A stretch of DNA of 18,565 nucleotides from Erysipelotrichaceae bacterium. Its GTDB lineage: Bacteria > Bacillota_I > Bacilli_A > RFN20 > CAG-826. Positions 6,330 through 13,998 of this stretch are shown here, piece by piece; the stretch's first letter is position 1, and every line of letters starts with the position of its first letter. The position numbers and the translations under genes are program-made. The DNA lies in contig JAISVG010000050.1 of NCBI GenBank assembly GCA_031271635.1, positions 1 through 18,565 of the forward strand, in the 5' to 3' direction. The notes under the pieces were generated by a model. The model did no database searches. It was not told where the DNA came from and saw only the letters and a list, made by a program, of their open reading frames with translations.

Positions 6330-7740
6330 GTACCAAGTAACCATTGGACTTGAAATCCATGTTGAAACGAAGACCAAGACCAAAATGTTTTCTTCGGCGC
6401 CGAATAATTATTCGGCTACTCCTAATGTTAATGTTTCGGTGGTTGATATGGCTTTCCCAGGAGTCCTTCCCACTATTAACCTTGAGGCGGTACGAAATGC
6501 GATTCAACTATCCCATGCTTTAAATATGAAGATTGATCCGTTAGTACGATTTGATCGTAAGAATTATTTTTATTCCGATCTTCCCAAGGGATATCAAATT
6601 ACCCAGCAATTCTTTCCCATTGGAAGTAACGGCTTCCTAGATGTTGAAGTGAATAATGAAATCAAAAGAGTGGATATTGAAAGACTTCATATGGAAGAAG
6701 ACACCGCAAAACAGCTTCATTTTGATGATTACACCCTACTTAATTTTAATCGCGCTGGAGTGCCTCTGGTTGAAATTGTAACGAAGCCATGTATTAATGA
6801 TTCAGCTACCGCACAGGAATTTGTTGATAAAATCCGTGAGACCATTATCTATCTTGAAGTAGGAGATGGCAAAATGGAAGAAGGATCTTTAAGGTGTGAT
6901 GTTAATATTTCCCTTGCCCCACTTGGGCAAACGAAACTTGGAACTAAAGTAGAGATTAAGAATATTAATTCTCTGTCCTTTATTAAGAAAGCCATTGATT
7001 TTGAAATCGAGCGACAAAGTAAAATTCTTGATGATGGTGGCTTAATCGCTCAAGAGACAAGAAGATATGATCAGAGCACTAGGGAAACTGTTTTGATGCG
7101 AACTAAGAAAGATGCGATTGATTATAAGTATTTCCCAGAACCAAATCTTCTGCCCTATCGCTTAAAAGCTGCTTTTATTGCGGAAACGATCGCCGCTTCA
7201 AAGGAGTTAGCAAGTATTAAGTCAGAGAGATATCAAAAACTAGGAGTAAGTAAGACGCAAGCAAAAATTATCTTAAGAAATAAAGAAATGGCAGCTTATT
7301 TTGATGCTTTATTGCTTCAGACCGATGCAATTAAAGAATTAACAAACTTTTTCTTAGGGGAATTTCTTGGTTATTTAAATAAGAATAATTTAAATCTGAG
7401 CGATTTAGAATTTTCTCAAAAACATTTTGCTTCGTTAATGACCTTATTAGGAAAGGGTCAAATTTCTTATAGTGAGGCTAAGGAATTCTTTTACCGTTTA
7501 GTAAAAGAAGATCTTGATCCGTTAACAGTGTTTAAGGATAAAGACCAAGCGGTTGATGTTCTAGAGGTTAAAAATGCTATGCGAGAAGTTTTAGCGAGGT
7601 TTCCTGAAGAAACTAAGAAAGCTCGCGATAATAACATGGCGCTGTTTGGCTTTTTAACCGGGCAATGCATCAAAGCGTTAAATGGGAAGATCAATCCTAA
7701 AGAGATTGCAAAATTACTAAAGGAATTATTGGAGGAATAA
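6322..7740 (+). CDS. gatB: Asp-tRNA(Asn)/Glu-tRNA(Gln) amidotransferase subunit B
   Basis: This is the tRNA-binding kinase/transamidase subunit of GatCAB: it phosphorylates the mischarged Glu or Asp on tRNA and completes amidation. The 472-residue protein has GLEIHVET at 9-16 (catalytic Glu11 and His13), NYFYSDLPKGYQITQ (81-95), LHMEEDTAK (122-130), NFNRAGVPLVEIV (141-153) and MEEGSLRCDVNIS (185-197). A helical GatB/YqeY tail domain follows from about 325 onward and should contact the tRNA elbow. The N-terminal region reads K-M-F-S-S-A-P rather than the Cys-bearing zinc type, and so resembles the zinc-less Staphylococcus enzyme. AGGAG lies shortly before the ATG, and the start overlaps the end of gatA. 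A complete GatCAB suggests indirect synthesis of Gln-tRNA and/or Asn-tRNA. Confidence 0.96.
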   Translation: MSKYQVTIGLEIHVETKTKTKMFSSAPNNYSATPNVNVSVVDMAFPGVLPTINLEAVRNAIQLSHALNMKIDPLVRFDRKNYFYSDLPKGYQITQQFFPIGSNGFLDVEVNNEIKRVDIERLHMEEDTAKQLHFDDYTLLNFNRAGVPLVEIVTKPCINDSATAQEFVDKIRETIIYLEVGDGKMEEGSLRCDVNISLAPLGQTKLGTKVEIKNINSLSFIKKAIDFEIERQSKILDDGGLIAQETRRYDQSTRETVLMRTKKDAIDYKYFPEPNLLPYRLKAAFIAETIAASKELASIKSERYQKLGVSKTQAKIILRNKEMAAYFDALLLQTDAIKELTNFFLGEFLGYLNKNNLNLSDLEFSQKHFASLMTLLGKGQISYSEAKEFFYRLVKEDLDPLTVFKDKDQAVDVLEVKNAMREVLARFPEETKKARDNNMALFGFLTGQCIKALNGKINPKEIAKLLKELLEE

Positions 7741-7741
7741 G

Positions 7742-8788
7742 ATGGCGGTATTAGTAACTGGTGGCTTGGGTTTTATTGGATCTCACGCGGTAGTAGAGCT
7801 TTTACAAGAAGGACTTGATGTTGTGATTGTTGATGATTTATCTAATTCGAGCAAAGAAGTCTTGAGTCGAATTGCAAAAATAACTGGCATAAAGCCATTC
7901 TTTTATCCTTTCAACGTTTGCAAACTTAATAAGTTAAAAGAAGTTTTTGAGAAACATATTATTAGTGAGATTATTCATTTTGCCGGATTTAAAGCAGTTG
8001 GTGAATCAAGCAGTAAGCCACTTGAGTACTATGATAATAATTTAAACTCTACTCTAGCACTTCTTAAAATGATGGAAAAGTATCAAGTTAAGAAGATGAT
8101 TTTTTCTTCATCAGCAACAGTTTATGGGGAGCGAGATGATCTACCTTTTAATGAAGGAATGACAATCACTCATGCCACGAATCCTTATGGCGAAACGAAG
8201 ATTATGAACGAAATAATTCTAAGAGATGTTGCTATCTCTCGTCCTGATTACGCTATTACGGTGCTTCGATATGCAAATCCAATCGGAGCTCACTCAAGTG
8301 GTCTCATTGGAGAAAAACCGAGCGACATCCCAAATAATCTATTACCATATATTCAAAGAGTGGCCAGTAAAAAACTAAATGAACTAGCGGTCTTTGGCGA
8401 TGATTATCCGACTACTGATGGGACAGGAGTTAGAGATTACATTCATGTGACTGACCTTGCAAAGGGACATGTTTTGGCACTTAAGAAGATGGTCGCGCGG
8501 ACCGGCTTCCATGTCTATAATTTAGGGACCGGAAGAGGAACAAGCGTTTTAGAGCTTGTGGCTGCTTTTGAAAGAGAGAACCATGTCAAGATTCCATATC
8601 GGATTGCGGCACGAAGATCAGGAGATATTGCCACAAGTTACTTAGATGTAACTCTTGCTAAAAATGAACTTGGATTTCAGACAAAACTGACAATTAATGA
8701 TGCTGTAAGAGATGCATATCGTTTTGAAATCAGGGGTTCAAAACTAGATAAGACAAAGTTATTAAAGAAAGAAAGTATTAAGAAGTAG
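7742..8788 (+). CDS. galE: UDP-glucose 4-epimerase
   Basis: This short-chain dehydrogenase-fold enzyme interconverts UDP-glucose and UDP-galactose using tightly bound NAD. The 348-residue sequence has the nucleotide-binding GGLGFIG (7-13), D31-D32 binding the adenine ribose, FSSSATVYG with Ser124, and the catalytic pair Tyr149 and Lys153 in PYGETK. These numbers equal those of the E. coli enzyme. RYANPIGAH (176-184) carries an Ala where most family members have Phe. RDYIHVTDLAKGH (231-243) is also typical. The C-terminus is about 10 residues longer than usual and Lys-rich. GGAGG lies 7 nt before the ATG, which starts 1 bp after gatB, so it is co-transcribed with gatCAB. The link to protein synthesis is probably only operonic; its product would feed glycolipid or surface polysaccharide synthesis or galactose use. 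Confidence 0.94.
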   Translation: MAVLVTGGLGFIGSHAVVELLQEGLDVVIVDDLSNSSKEVLSRIAKITGIKPFFYPFNVCKLNKLKEVFEKHIISEIIHFAGFKAVGESSSKPLEYYDNNLNSTLALLKMMEKYQVKKMIFSSSATVYGERDDLPFNEGMTITHATNPYGETKIMNEIILRDVAISRPDYAITVLRYANPIGAHSSGLIGEKPSDIPNNLLPYIQRVASKKLNELAVFGDDYPTTDGTGVRDYIHVTDLAKGHVLALKKMVARTGFHVYNLGTGRGTSVLELVAAFERENHVKIPYRIAARRSGDIATSYLDVTLAKNELGFQTKLTINDAVRDAYRFEIRGSKLDKTKLLKKESIKK

Positions 8789-8789
8789 A

Positions 8790-8828
8790 CCCCAAAGACA
8801 TCATTAGAGATGATAGTGGGCGTTTTTT
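8790..8828 (+). terminator. Intrinsic terminator after galE
   Basis: Just after the galE stop, a stem of CCC/GGG and AC-ATCAT/ATGAT-A-GT (about 8790-8820) with internal bulges is followed by a run of six T at 8823-8828. The hairpin is imperfect but correctly placed to end the gatCAB-galE transcript. Its T-run overlaps the upstream edge of the smpB promoter, so termination and re-initiation are packed into about 55 bp. Confidence 0.65.
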
Positions 8829-8831
8829 GAT

Positions 8832-8837
8832 TATAAT
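8832..8837 (+). promoter_or_regulatory. smpB operon -10 box, predicted leaderless start
   Basis: A perfect TATAAT ends 7 nt before the ATG at 8845. The upstream -35 region falls inside the galE terminator stem and has no clear TTGACA match; a TGA at 8828-8830 lies one base away from the extended -10 position. No Shine-Dalgarno sequence precedes the ATG. Confidence 0.6.
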
Positions 8838-8844
8838 TATGCTT

Positions 8845-9300
8845 ATGGAATTTAAAGACCATAAAAAAATTATTGCAACTAATAAAAAAGCTCATTTTGA
8901 GTATTTTTTAAGTGATGCTTTGGAATGTGGAATTGAATTAAGAGGCACCGAGATTAAATCACTAAGAGAGAACGGGGCATCTTTAAATGATGCATATGTA
9001 ATTTTTAAGGCTCATGAAGCATATTTATTAAACATGCACATCAGCGAATATAAGCACGGTAACATTTTTAATCATGAACCCTTACGAACCCGAAAACTAT
9101 TAATGCATAAACTTGAAATAAACAAGTATTCGAAAAAGATTGAAGTAGTGGGCTATACTATTGTCGCGACAAAACTATATTTTAAGAACGGACGAGTTAA
9201 AGTTGAGATTTCCTTAGCCAAAGGAAAGAAACTCTATGATAAACGCGAAGTGATTAAAAAGCGAGATTTGGACCGTGAAGCCAAGGGGAATCAGGACTAA
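8845..9300 (+). CDS. smpB: SsrA (tmRNA)-binding protein SmpB
   Basis: SmpB delivers tmRNA to stalled ribosomes for trans-translation and tagging of incomplete proteins. The preferred start gives 151 residues, near the usual 150-160. Visible family features are the beta-barrel opening KKIIATNKKAHFEYFLSDALECGIELRGTEIKSLR, the middle HISEYKHGNIFNHEPLRTRKLLMHK segment that binds tmRNA, and the diagnostic C-terminal tail KGKKLYDKREVIKKRDLDRE, which enters the mRNA channel. In-frame starts exist upstream (TTG 8827, ATG 8839). ATG 8845 fits the family N-terminus and coincides with the expected transcription start 7 nt downstream of TATAAT; ATG 8839 would fall upstream of the predicted mRNA start. 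It is the first gene of smpB-folC-ECF S component. The tmRNA gene is not in this window. Confidence 0.95.
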   Translation: MEFKDHKKIIATNKKAHFEYFLSDALECGIELRGTEIKSLRENGASLNDAYVIFKAHEAYLLNMHISEYKHGNIFNHEPLRTRKLLMHKLEINKYSKKIEVVGYTIVATKLYFKNGRVKVEISLAKGKKLYDKREVIKKRDLDREAKGNQD

Positions 9301-10508
9301 TGACCTTTGATGAAATAAAGTTTTTCCTCCATAACCGTAACCTTTCACGATATGAAAACATCCATTTCACCAATTTTCTTGCGGCAGTAGAATTTCAATA
9401 CCATCTTCCAACGATTCATATTACTGGAACTAACGGGAAGAGTTCAGTTGCTAATTTCATCAGCAATATTTATCGAAAAGAATATCAGGTGGGAGTGTTC
9501 GTCTCCCCTTTTGTGAGCTCCTACTTAGATATGATTATGGTTAATGGCGTTTGTATTAAAGAAGCGGAATTTGCTGAGATATTTAATAAATATGCGGAGA
9601 AATTTGTTTCTTATGACTTATCTGAATTTGAGATTGTTACTTTTATTGCACTTCAGTATTTCCTTAGTAAGAAAATTCAACTAGCAATTGTTGAAGCAGG
9701 CATGGGTGGTAAGATTGATGCTACTAATATTTTTGCTAATGTTTTAACCATTATCACGACTATTAGTCTTGAACATACCGAATATTTAGGAAGAACTCCG
9801 GGCGAGATCGCAGTTAATAAAGGAGGCTTAATTAGTCAATATTCTGAAGTGTTAGTTGGGTCTATTGATGATGATAGCAAGGATATTCTTTATCAAATGA
9901 CGAAGAAACTTAAGAGCAATTTTCATCAGATTAATGATTATGTTTTACATAGCTCACTTGATGGAGTTTTGCTTTTTGATTATTTACCATTTAAGAATCT
10001 CCGTTTAGCAGCGCCGAAATACCAACTAATTAATGCCTCACTAGCGATAGAGGCAATTAAGATTTTGATGAATTCTTTTCCAGTTTCGTTAGTCAGTATT
10101 CAAGCGGCCTTTAATGAAGCGCTACTTCCTCTAAGATTTGAAAGAATTGATAATATTATCCTTGATGGGGCTCATAATCCTGAGGCGATTGATAGTTTGG
10201 TTGATTCTTTAGATAAAAGTAAGCACTATGTGGTCTTATTTGCCGCCTTTAAAGATAAAAATGTTGAAAAAATGCTCTCGATTCTTTCGCGAGAAGTGGA
10301 TAAGATTTATTTAACGACTTTTGATCATGTTCGGGCTCGTGATGAAGAGAGTTATTTTCTATTTTTAAATGATTACGAGTTTGTTACTGACTATCAGGCA
10401 ATAATCAAACAGTACCACAATGATCCTGACATTATTCTGTTGGTGACAGGATCTCTAGCATTCACATCACTGATAAGAGGTATTCTAAGTGAAAAAAACA
10501 ATCATTAG
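9300..10508 (+). CDS. folC: Bifunctional folylpolyglutamate synthase / dihydrofolate synthase
   Basis: This Mur-ligase-like cytoplasmic enzyme adds glutamate to folates with ATP, trapping and activating them as cofactors; some members also make dihydrofolate from dihydropteroate. The 402-residue protein shows the P-loop HITGTNGKSS (40-49), VEAGMGGKIDATN (131-143), the SLEHTEYLG segment (156-164) followed by GEIAVNKGGLI, and the C-terminal domain opening ILDGAHNPEA (287-296). It is slightly short of typical lengths of about 420-430. Its ATG overlaps the smpB stop (TAATG), and its end overlaps the following membrane-protein gene by 20 bp. The folate-type transporter next door suggests it polyglutamylates imported folate. 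Which of the two activities it has cannot be decided from the sequence. Confidence 0.93.
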   Translation: MTFDEIKFFLHNRNLSRYENIHFTNFLAAVEFQYHLPTIHITGTNGKSSVANFISNIYRKEYQVGVFVSPFVSSYLDMIMVNGVCIKEAEFAEIFNKYAEKFVSYDLSEFEIVTFIALQYFLSKKIQLAIVEAGMGGKIDATNIFANVLTIITTISLEHTEYLGRTPGEIAVNKGGLISQYSEVLVGSIDDDSKDILYQMTKKLKSNFHQINDYVLHSSLDGVLLFDYLPFKNLRLAAPKYQLINASLAIEAIKILMNSFPVSLVSIQAAFNEALLPLRFERIDNIILDGAHNPEAIDSLVDSLDKSKHYVVLFAAFKDKNVEKMLSILSREVDKIYLTTFDHVRARDEESYFLFLNDYEFVTDYQAIIKQYHNDPDIILLVTGSLAFTSLIRGILSEKNNH

Positions 10509-11238
10509 AAAGATTACCTTGACGGCTATTTTGACAATTTTAGTAATCATTTTTACCAAGGTTTTATCAATTCAAAATCCACCATTTCCGATTCCTCCTT
10601 TTGTTAGGATCTCTATCGGTCCAGCCCTTATTATTTTCGCGAGTATTTATCTTGGACCTTTTTTTGGAGCCTTAGTTGGTGTATTAAGTGATGTTTTAGG
10701 CTGGGTCGCTTTTAATTTCTCTGGTTTATCTTTCTCGCCCCTTATTACAATAATATATCTTTTCCTTGGTATTCTTCCTTGGGTTATTAACCGCGTTTTA
10801 ACAAAGATCTCCTTTATGAAAATTGACAAAACCATTTTCATTATTTTATTGCTTTTCATGAATCTCTATCTTGGCTTCTTTTTTGTCAGCGAAGATTCAT
10901 TTATGGTTCAAGGTATTGTCTATAATCTTAACATTACTTTAAAAATAGTCCTCTTTTGCGCATCTATTTTAATTTCAATCCTGACATATGTTGTGACATA
11001 TTTAATTGATAAAAAATATCATCATAATACTTTTCAAGTAGCAATTGTAACTTTAATATCAGAAATACTATTGATGGTGATTCTTGGTTCATATATTAAA
11101 GCATTTTTCTTTGGAGCTTCATTTTTCTTTGTTCTTGTATCACAGATTTTGGTTCTTTTCATTAATGTTCCACTAAATACCTTCATGGTCTCGCTCCTTC
11201 AGTATCTGCTTCAGAAGCGCCGAAAGACCATTAAATAG
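10489..11238 (+). CDS. ECF transporter S component, folate (FolT)-like family
   Basis: This is a 249-residue, strongly hydrophobic protein with about six membrane segments (roughly 10-30, 42-72, 83-101, 115-133, 148-172, 180-235). The diagnostic part is VRISIGPALIIFASIYLGPFFGALVGVLSDVLGW (39-72), which matches the substrate-binding module of energy-coupling factor vitamin transporters, especially the FolT type (R-I-S-x-G-P, L-G-P-x-x-G-A-x-x-G, S-D-x-L-G). It would work with a shared EcfT permease and EcfA ATPases encoded elsewhere. The GTG start at 10489 lies inside the end of folC and is preceded by AGAGGT at a good distance. The folC overlap supports folate as substrate, but this is inference. 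It is somewhat longer than minimal S components, with a lysine/arginine-rich tail. Confidence 0.85.
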   Translation: MKKTIIRKITLTAILTILVIIFTKVLSIQNPPFPIPPFVRISIGPALIIFASIYLGPFFGALVGVLSDVLGWVAFNFSGLSFSPLITIIYLFLGILPWVINRVLTKISFMKIDKTIFIILLLFMNLYLGFFFVSEDSFMVQGIVYNLNITLKIVLFCASILISILTYVVTYLIDKKYHHNTFQVAIVTLISEILLMVILGSYIKAFFFGASFFFVLVSQILVLFINVPLNTFMVSLLQYLLQKRRKTIK

Positions 11239-11267
11239 TCGACTTTACTATCTGTTAGTGTGAAATC

Positions 11268-11287
11268 TTGATTATTTTAATAATCAA
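11268..11287. promoter_or_regulatory. Palindrome over the suf promoter, candidate operator
   Basis: TTGATTATT (11268-11276) and AATAATCAA (11279-11287) form a perfect 9-bp inverted repeat around a 2-bp centre. It covers the -35 box and most of the spacer. No T-run follows, so it is not a terminator. A protein bound here would block RNA polymerase, which fits an iron- or cluster-responsive repressor. The AT-rich dyad is loosely reminiscent of Fur-family sites but does not match that consensus closely. Confidence 0.55.
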
Positions 11288-11296
11288 CACTATAAT
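11268..11296 (+). promoter_or_regulatory. suf operon promoter, predicted leaderless start
   Basis: TTGATT at 11268-11273, a 17-bp spacer and a perfect TATAAT at 11291-11296 make a strong housekeeping promoter. The sufC ATG at 11303 is only 6 nt beyond the -10 box, exactly where transcription should begin, and no Shine-Dalgarno sequence is present. The folC/ECF S transcript has no clear terminator in the 64-bp gap before sufC. Confidence 0.8.
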
Positions 11297-11302
11297 TTAA
11301 CT

Positions 11303-12097
11303 ATGGAAAAACTTTTCGAGATTATTGATTTACATGTCTCAGTTGAAGGAAAACCCGTCCTCAAAGGGGTTTCGCTTTCAATCTATAAAGGTGATTTGAT
11401 TGCTTTATTAGGACCTAATGGGAACGGAAAAACCACTTTATTTATGGCGATTATGGGACATCCTAAGTACCGAATTGAAAAAGGTGACATTCTTTTTAAT
11501 GGTCTTAGCATTATTGACCTGACTCCTGATGAAAGAGCGAAACTTGGTATTTTCTATGCCTTTCAGAACCCAGTTGAAGTGCCAGGAGTTATTAATGCTG
11601 ATTTTTTAAAAACAGCGTTAAACATCAAGGAGAAGAAACCGGTTTCGTTTGTGAAGTTTTATCATGAAATGAATGAAAGTGTTTCACGACTTCAAATGCC
11701 ACTTGAAATGACGAAGCGATCACTTAATGTTGGATTTTCAGGAGGCGAAAAAAAGAAGAACGAAATTCTTCAGATGTTATTATTAAATCCAAGTCTGTCA
11801 CTTGTTGATGAGATTGATTCTGGTCTTGATGTTGACGCCTTAAACCTAATTAGTGAAATAATTAAGACAGAACACGAAAAACAAAAGACATTTGTTGTTA
11901 TTTCTCATAATAGTAGGTTTTTTGAGATTGTTAAACCAAATCGTGTCATTGTAATTATTGATGGTTTGATTCAAGTTGATGCCGGACCTGAGATGCTTGA
12001 AGTAATTAGTCAAAATGGTTTTGCTTCATTTGAAGGAGTAGCAAATCATCAAATCAGTAGTCTTGGCTTATGCGGAGTAAAAAAAGGTGAACATTAA
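11303..12097 (+). CDS. sufC: Fe-S cluster assembly ATPase SufC
   Basis: SufC is the ABC-type ATPase of the SufBCD scaffold; ATP-driven dimerisation remodels SufB-SufD so that an Fe-S cluster can be built. The 264-residue protein carries Walker A GPNGNGKTT (37-45), Q-loop YAFQNPVEVPGV (85-96), ABC signature FSGGEKKKNE (145-154) and the Walker B/D-loop LVDEIDSGLDVDAL (167-180). The D-S-G-L-D-x-D-A-L string is characteristic of SufC rather than importer ATPases. The switch His is in VVISHNSRF. The C-terminus is about 10 residues longer than usual. It is the first gene of sufC-D-S-U-B-mnmG-rsmG and overlaps sufD by 11 bp. Confidence 0.96.
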   Translation: MEKLFEIIDLHVSVEGKPVLKGVSLSIYKGDLIALLGPNGNGKTTLFMAIMGHPKYRIEKGDILFNGLSIIDLTPDERAKLGIFYAFQNPVEVPGVINADFLKTALNIKEKKPVSFVKFYHEMNESVSRLQMPLEMTKRSLNVGFSGGEKKKNEILQMLLLNPSLSLVDEIDSGLDVDALNLISEIIKTEHEKQKTFVVISHNSRFFEIVKPNRVIVIIDGLIQVDAGPEMLEVISQNGFASFEGVANHQISSLGLCGVKKGEH

Positions 12098-12779
12098 TTA
12101 TGAAGTTTTCGATAGCAAAATCATTCATAACTATTTGAGTCATGATTCTTTTGACTATAAAATAACTTCTAGGAAGGCCATCGCCCTGATTCTTTCCTTA
12201 AAGGATTATGGTATTAAAACAATCAATATATATCTTGAGAAACAGGCATCTTTAGTACTTAGTGTTTTTGATTTTACCAAAACTAACACTGAACTAGCAA
12301 TTAACCTTTACCTTCAAGGAAAGGAAGCTAGGTGCTATCTTGGAATTGCCACAATTGCAAATAAGGTAGCAAAAAAATACCAAGTACAAATCAATAATAA
12401 GAAGCCACAAAGCGTGTCAGAATTAGAAATTGTGAGTGTTGCAAGAAACGGGGGAAATGTTAGCGTTAATGGATATTCGAAAATTTACCGCAACTCTCAT
12501 CAAGCAATGGTTACTCAAAAGGCTCGAGGAGTTGTTTTTGATGATGATTCAATGATAAAATTAGCCCCAGAACTACGGATTGACCATAATGATGTTGTAG
12601 CGGCTCATAGTCTTTCAGTAGGAGAGATTAACCCTGATGAAGTGTTTTATTTAACCTCACGAGGTTTTTCTAAGAGTGAAGCTCATAATATGATTCTAAG
12701 AGGCTATTTTAGGGATTTGGTTCTAAAGAGCCATTCTCAAGAACCAGATGTCCTATATCAGGAGGTGGATCATGTTTGA
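12087..12779 (+). CDS. sufD: Fe-S cluster assembly protein SufD, short form
   Basis: This is the partner of SufB in the SufBC2D scaffold. It has 230 residues, compared with more than 400 in typical SufD, and no frameshift is apparent in the tightly packed DNA. The beta-helix core is reduced, but the C-terminal SufB/SufD signature is clear: MVTQKARGVVFDDDSMIKLAPELRIDHNDVVAAHSLSVGEINPDEVFYLTSRG, followed by the helix SKSEAHNMILRGYF. It contains the His of V-A-A-H-S, in the position of the conserved S-H-G/A segment. The GTG start is the only sensible one: GGAG at 12074-12077 lies 9 nt upstream, and the nearby ATG is out of frame. It overlaps sufC and sufS. The assignment rests on the C-terminal half and the operon position. 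Confidence 0.85.
   Translation: MNINYEVFDSKIIHNYLSHDSFDYKITSRKAIALILSLKDYGIKTINIYLEKQASLVLSVFDFTKTNTELAINLYLQGKEARCYLGIATIANKVAKKYQVQINNKKPQSVSELEIVSVARNGGNVSVNGYSKIYRNSHQAMVTQKARGVVFDDDSMIKLAPELRIDHNDVVAAHSLSVGEINPDEVFYLTSRGFSKSEAHNMILRGYFRDLVLKSHSQEPDVLYQEVDHV
12760..12771 (+). promoter_or_regulatory. sufS: Strong ribosome binding site deciding the sufS start
   Basis: AGGAGGTG at 12760-12767 is a near-perfect Shine-Dalgarno sequence placed 6 nt (from AGGAGG) before the ATG at 12772. An in-frame ATG at 12748 would put this site inside the coding sequence, and the extra eight residues do not fit the family, so 12772 is the start. Confidence 0.85.
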
Positions 12780-13998
12780 TGTTAAAAGGATTCGTGAGGA
12801 CTTTCCACTCCTTAAAACCAAGATGCAGGGTCATCCTTTGATTTATTTTGATAATGGAGCAACTTCGCTAAAGCCACAAGTAGTCATTCAAGCCATTAAT
12901 GACTATTACACTAAGCTTGGAAGCAATTCGCACCGAGCTGACTATGATTTAAGCTATTATACGAGTGAAGCAATTGAAGCGACAAGAAAGGAAGTAGCTT
13001 CCTTTATTAATGCCCGTCCTGAGGAAATTATCTTTACCTCGGGCACTACGGCCGCTATTAATGGTCTTGCAATAATGTTGAAGAAATTCTTAAAAAAAGG
13101 CGATGAAATTATTCTTTCATATCATGAACACGCCGCGAATACTTTACCCTGGTTTGCATTACAGCAAGAATTAGGTTTAGTGATTAAGTATGTTGAACTA
13201 ACGAAAAATGGTGAGATTACTACTGATAATTTAAGACGCCTGATTACGAAGCAAACACGAATCATTTCTTTAGCGCTCATCTCGAATGTCATGGGCGTTG
13301 TCAGTAAACCTCAGAAGATTAGTAATCTCATTAAGGATCAGAACATTATTTATATTATTGATGCGGCTCAAGCAGCACCGCATGAAAAGATTGATGTAAA
13401 GGCCTTTGATTGTGATTTTCTCGTTTTTTCCGCCCACAAAATGCTTGGACCCACGGGAGTTGGGGTTTTATACGGAAAGATGGAACAATTAGAATCCTTA
13501 GACCCTTATCTATATGGCGGCAGCATGAATGATAAATATGATAAGACAGGAAAAATGTCATATTTAAATGTTCCAACAAAGTTTGAAGCCGGAACCCCAA
13601 ATATTAGCAATATTATTGCCTTTAAAGCGGCGATTATGTATTTAAAGAGTATCGGCATGGAGCAGATTAGAGAGCATGAATTAATGCTTAGAGAATATGT
13701 GATCCAACAATTGATTAAAGAAGTTCCTAAGATCATTATTTATAATAAAGAGATTGAATCTAATACGGTGATTTTTAATATTGATGGCGTTTTTGCGCAG
13801 GATGTTGCTACATATTTAAATTCATATGGGATTGCAATCCGGAGTGGTGAACATTGTGCGAAACTGCTCCATTATTATCTTGGAGTTGGCTCAACCTTAA
13901 GGCTTAGTTTTTATTTATATAATACAAAAGAAGAAGTTGATGTCTTAGTTGCGGCCTTAAAAGCGGGAGGAGATTTTCTTGATGGTTTTTTCAAATGA
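12772..13998 (+). CDS. sufS: Cysteine desulfurase SufS (class V aminotransferase fold)
   Basis: This PLP enzyme removes sulfur from cysteine to supply Fe-S assembly, passing persulfide to SufU. The 408-residue protein shows YFDNGATSLKP (25-35), SYHEHAANTLPW (116-127) with PLP-stacking His120, IDAAQA with Asp197 and Gln200, the PLP-binding Lys223 in FSAHKMLGPTG, and the catalytic Cys362 in RSGEHCAKL. The usual motif there is R-x-G-x-H-C, so E-H-C is a mild variant. The closing STLRLSFYLYNT segment (374-385) is typical of the group II (SufS) type. It overlaps the sufD end by 8 bp and contains the start of sufU in its last codons. It could also be the sulfur source for tRNA thiolation, which would suit the co-transcribed mnmG. 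Confidence 0.95.
   Translation: MFDVKRIREDFPLLKTKMQGHPLIYFDNGATSLKPQVVIQAINDYYTKLGSNSHRADYDLSYYTSEAIEATRKEVASFINARPEEIIFTSGTTAAINGLAIMLKKFLKKGDEIILSYHEHAANTLPWFALQQELGLVIKYVELTKNGEITTDNLRRLITKQTRIISLALISNVMGVVSKPQKISNLIKDQNIIYIIDAAQAAPHEKIDVKAFDCDFLVFSAHKMLGPTGVGVLYGKMEQLESLDPYLYGGSMNDKYDKTGKMSYLNVPTKFEAGTPNISNIIAFKAAIMYLKSIGMEQIREHELMLREYVIQQLIKEVPKIIIYNKEIESNTVIFNIDGVFAQDVATYLNSYGIAIRSGEHCAKLLHYYLGVGSTLRLSFYLYNTKEEVDVLVAALKAGGDFLDGFFK

Noticed and set aside
8827..8844. Upstream in-frame TTG and ATG starts for smpB
   Set aside because: The added residues are encoded by the promoter itself (TATAAT at 8832-8837), lack a ribosome site and do not fit the SmpB N-terminus.
11268..11287. Intrinsic terminator for the folC/ECF transcript
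   Set aside because: The stem is almost all A/T and is followed by CACTATAAT rather than a T-run; it overlaps promoter elements, so an operator fits better.
12748..12771. Upstream in-frame ATG for sufS
   Set aside because: It would place the strong AGGAGGTG ribosome site inside the coding region and adds eight residues foreign to the family; 12772 is the better start.
12087..12779. sufD as a pseudogene
   Set aside because: It is short but has an uninterrupted frame, a ribosome site, overlaps at both ends and a conserved C-terminal signature, so a short functional form is more likely.
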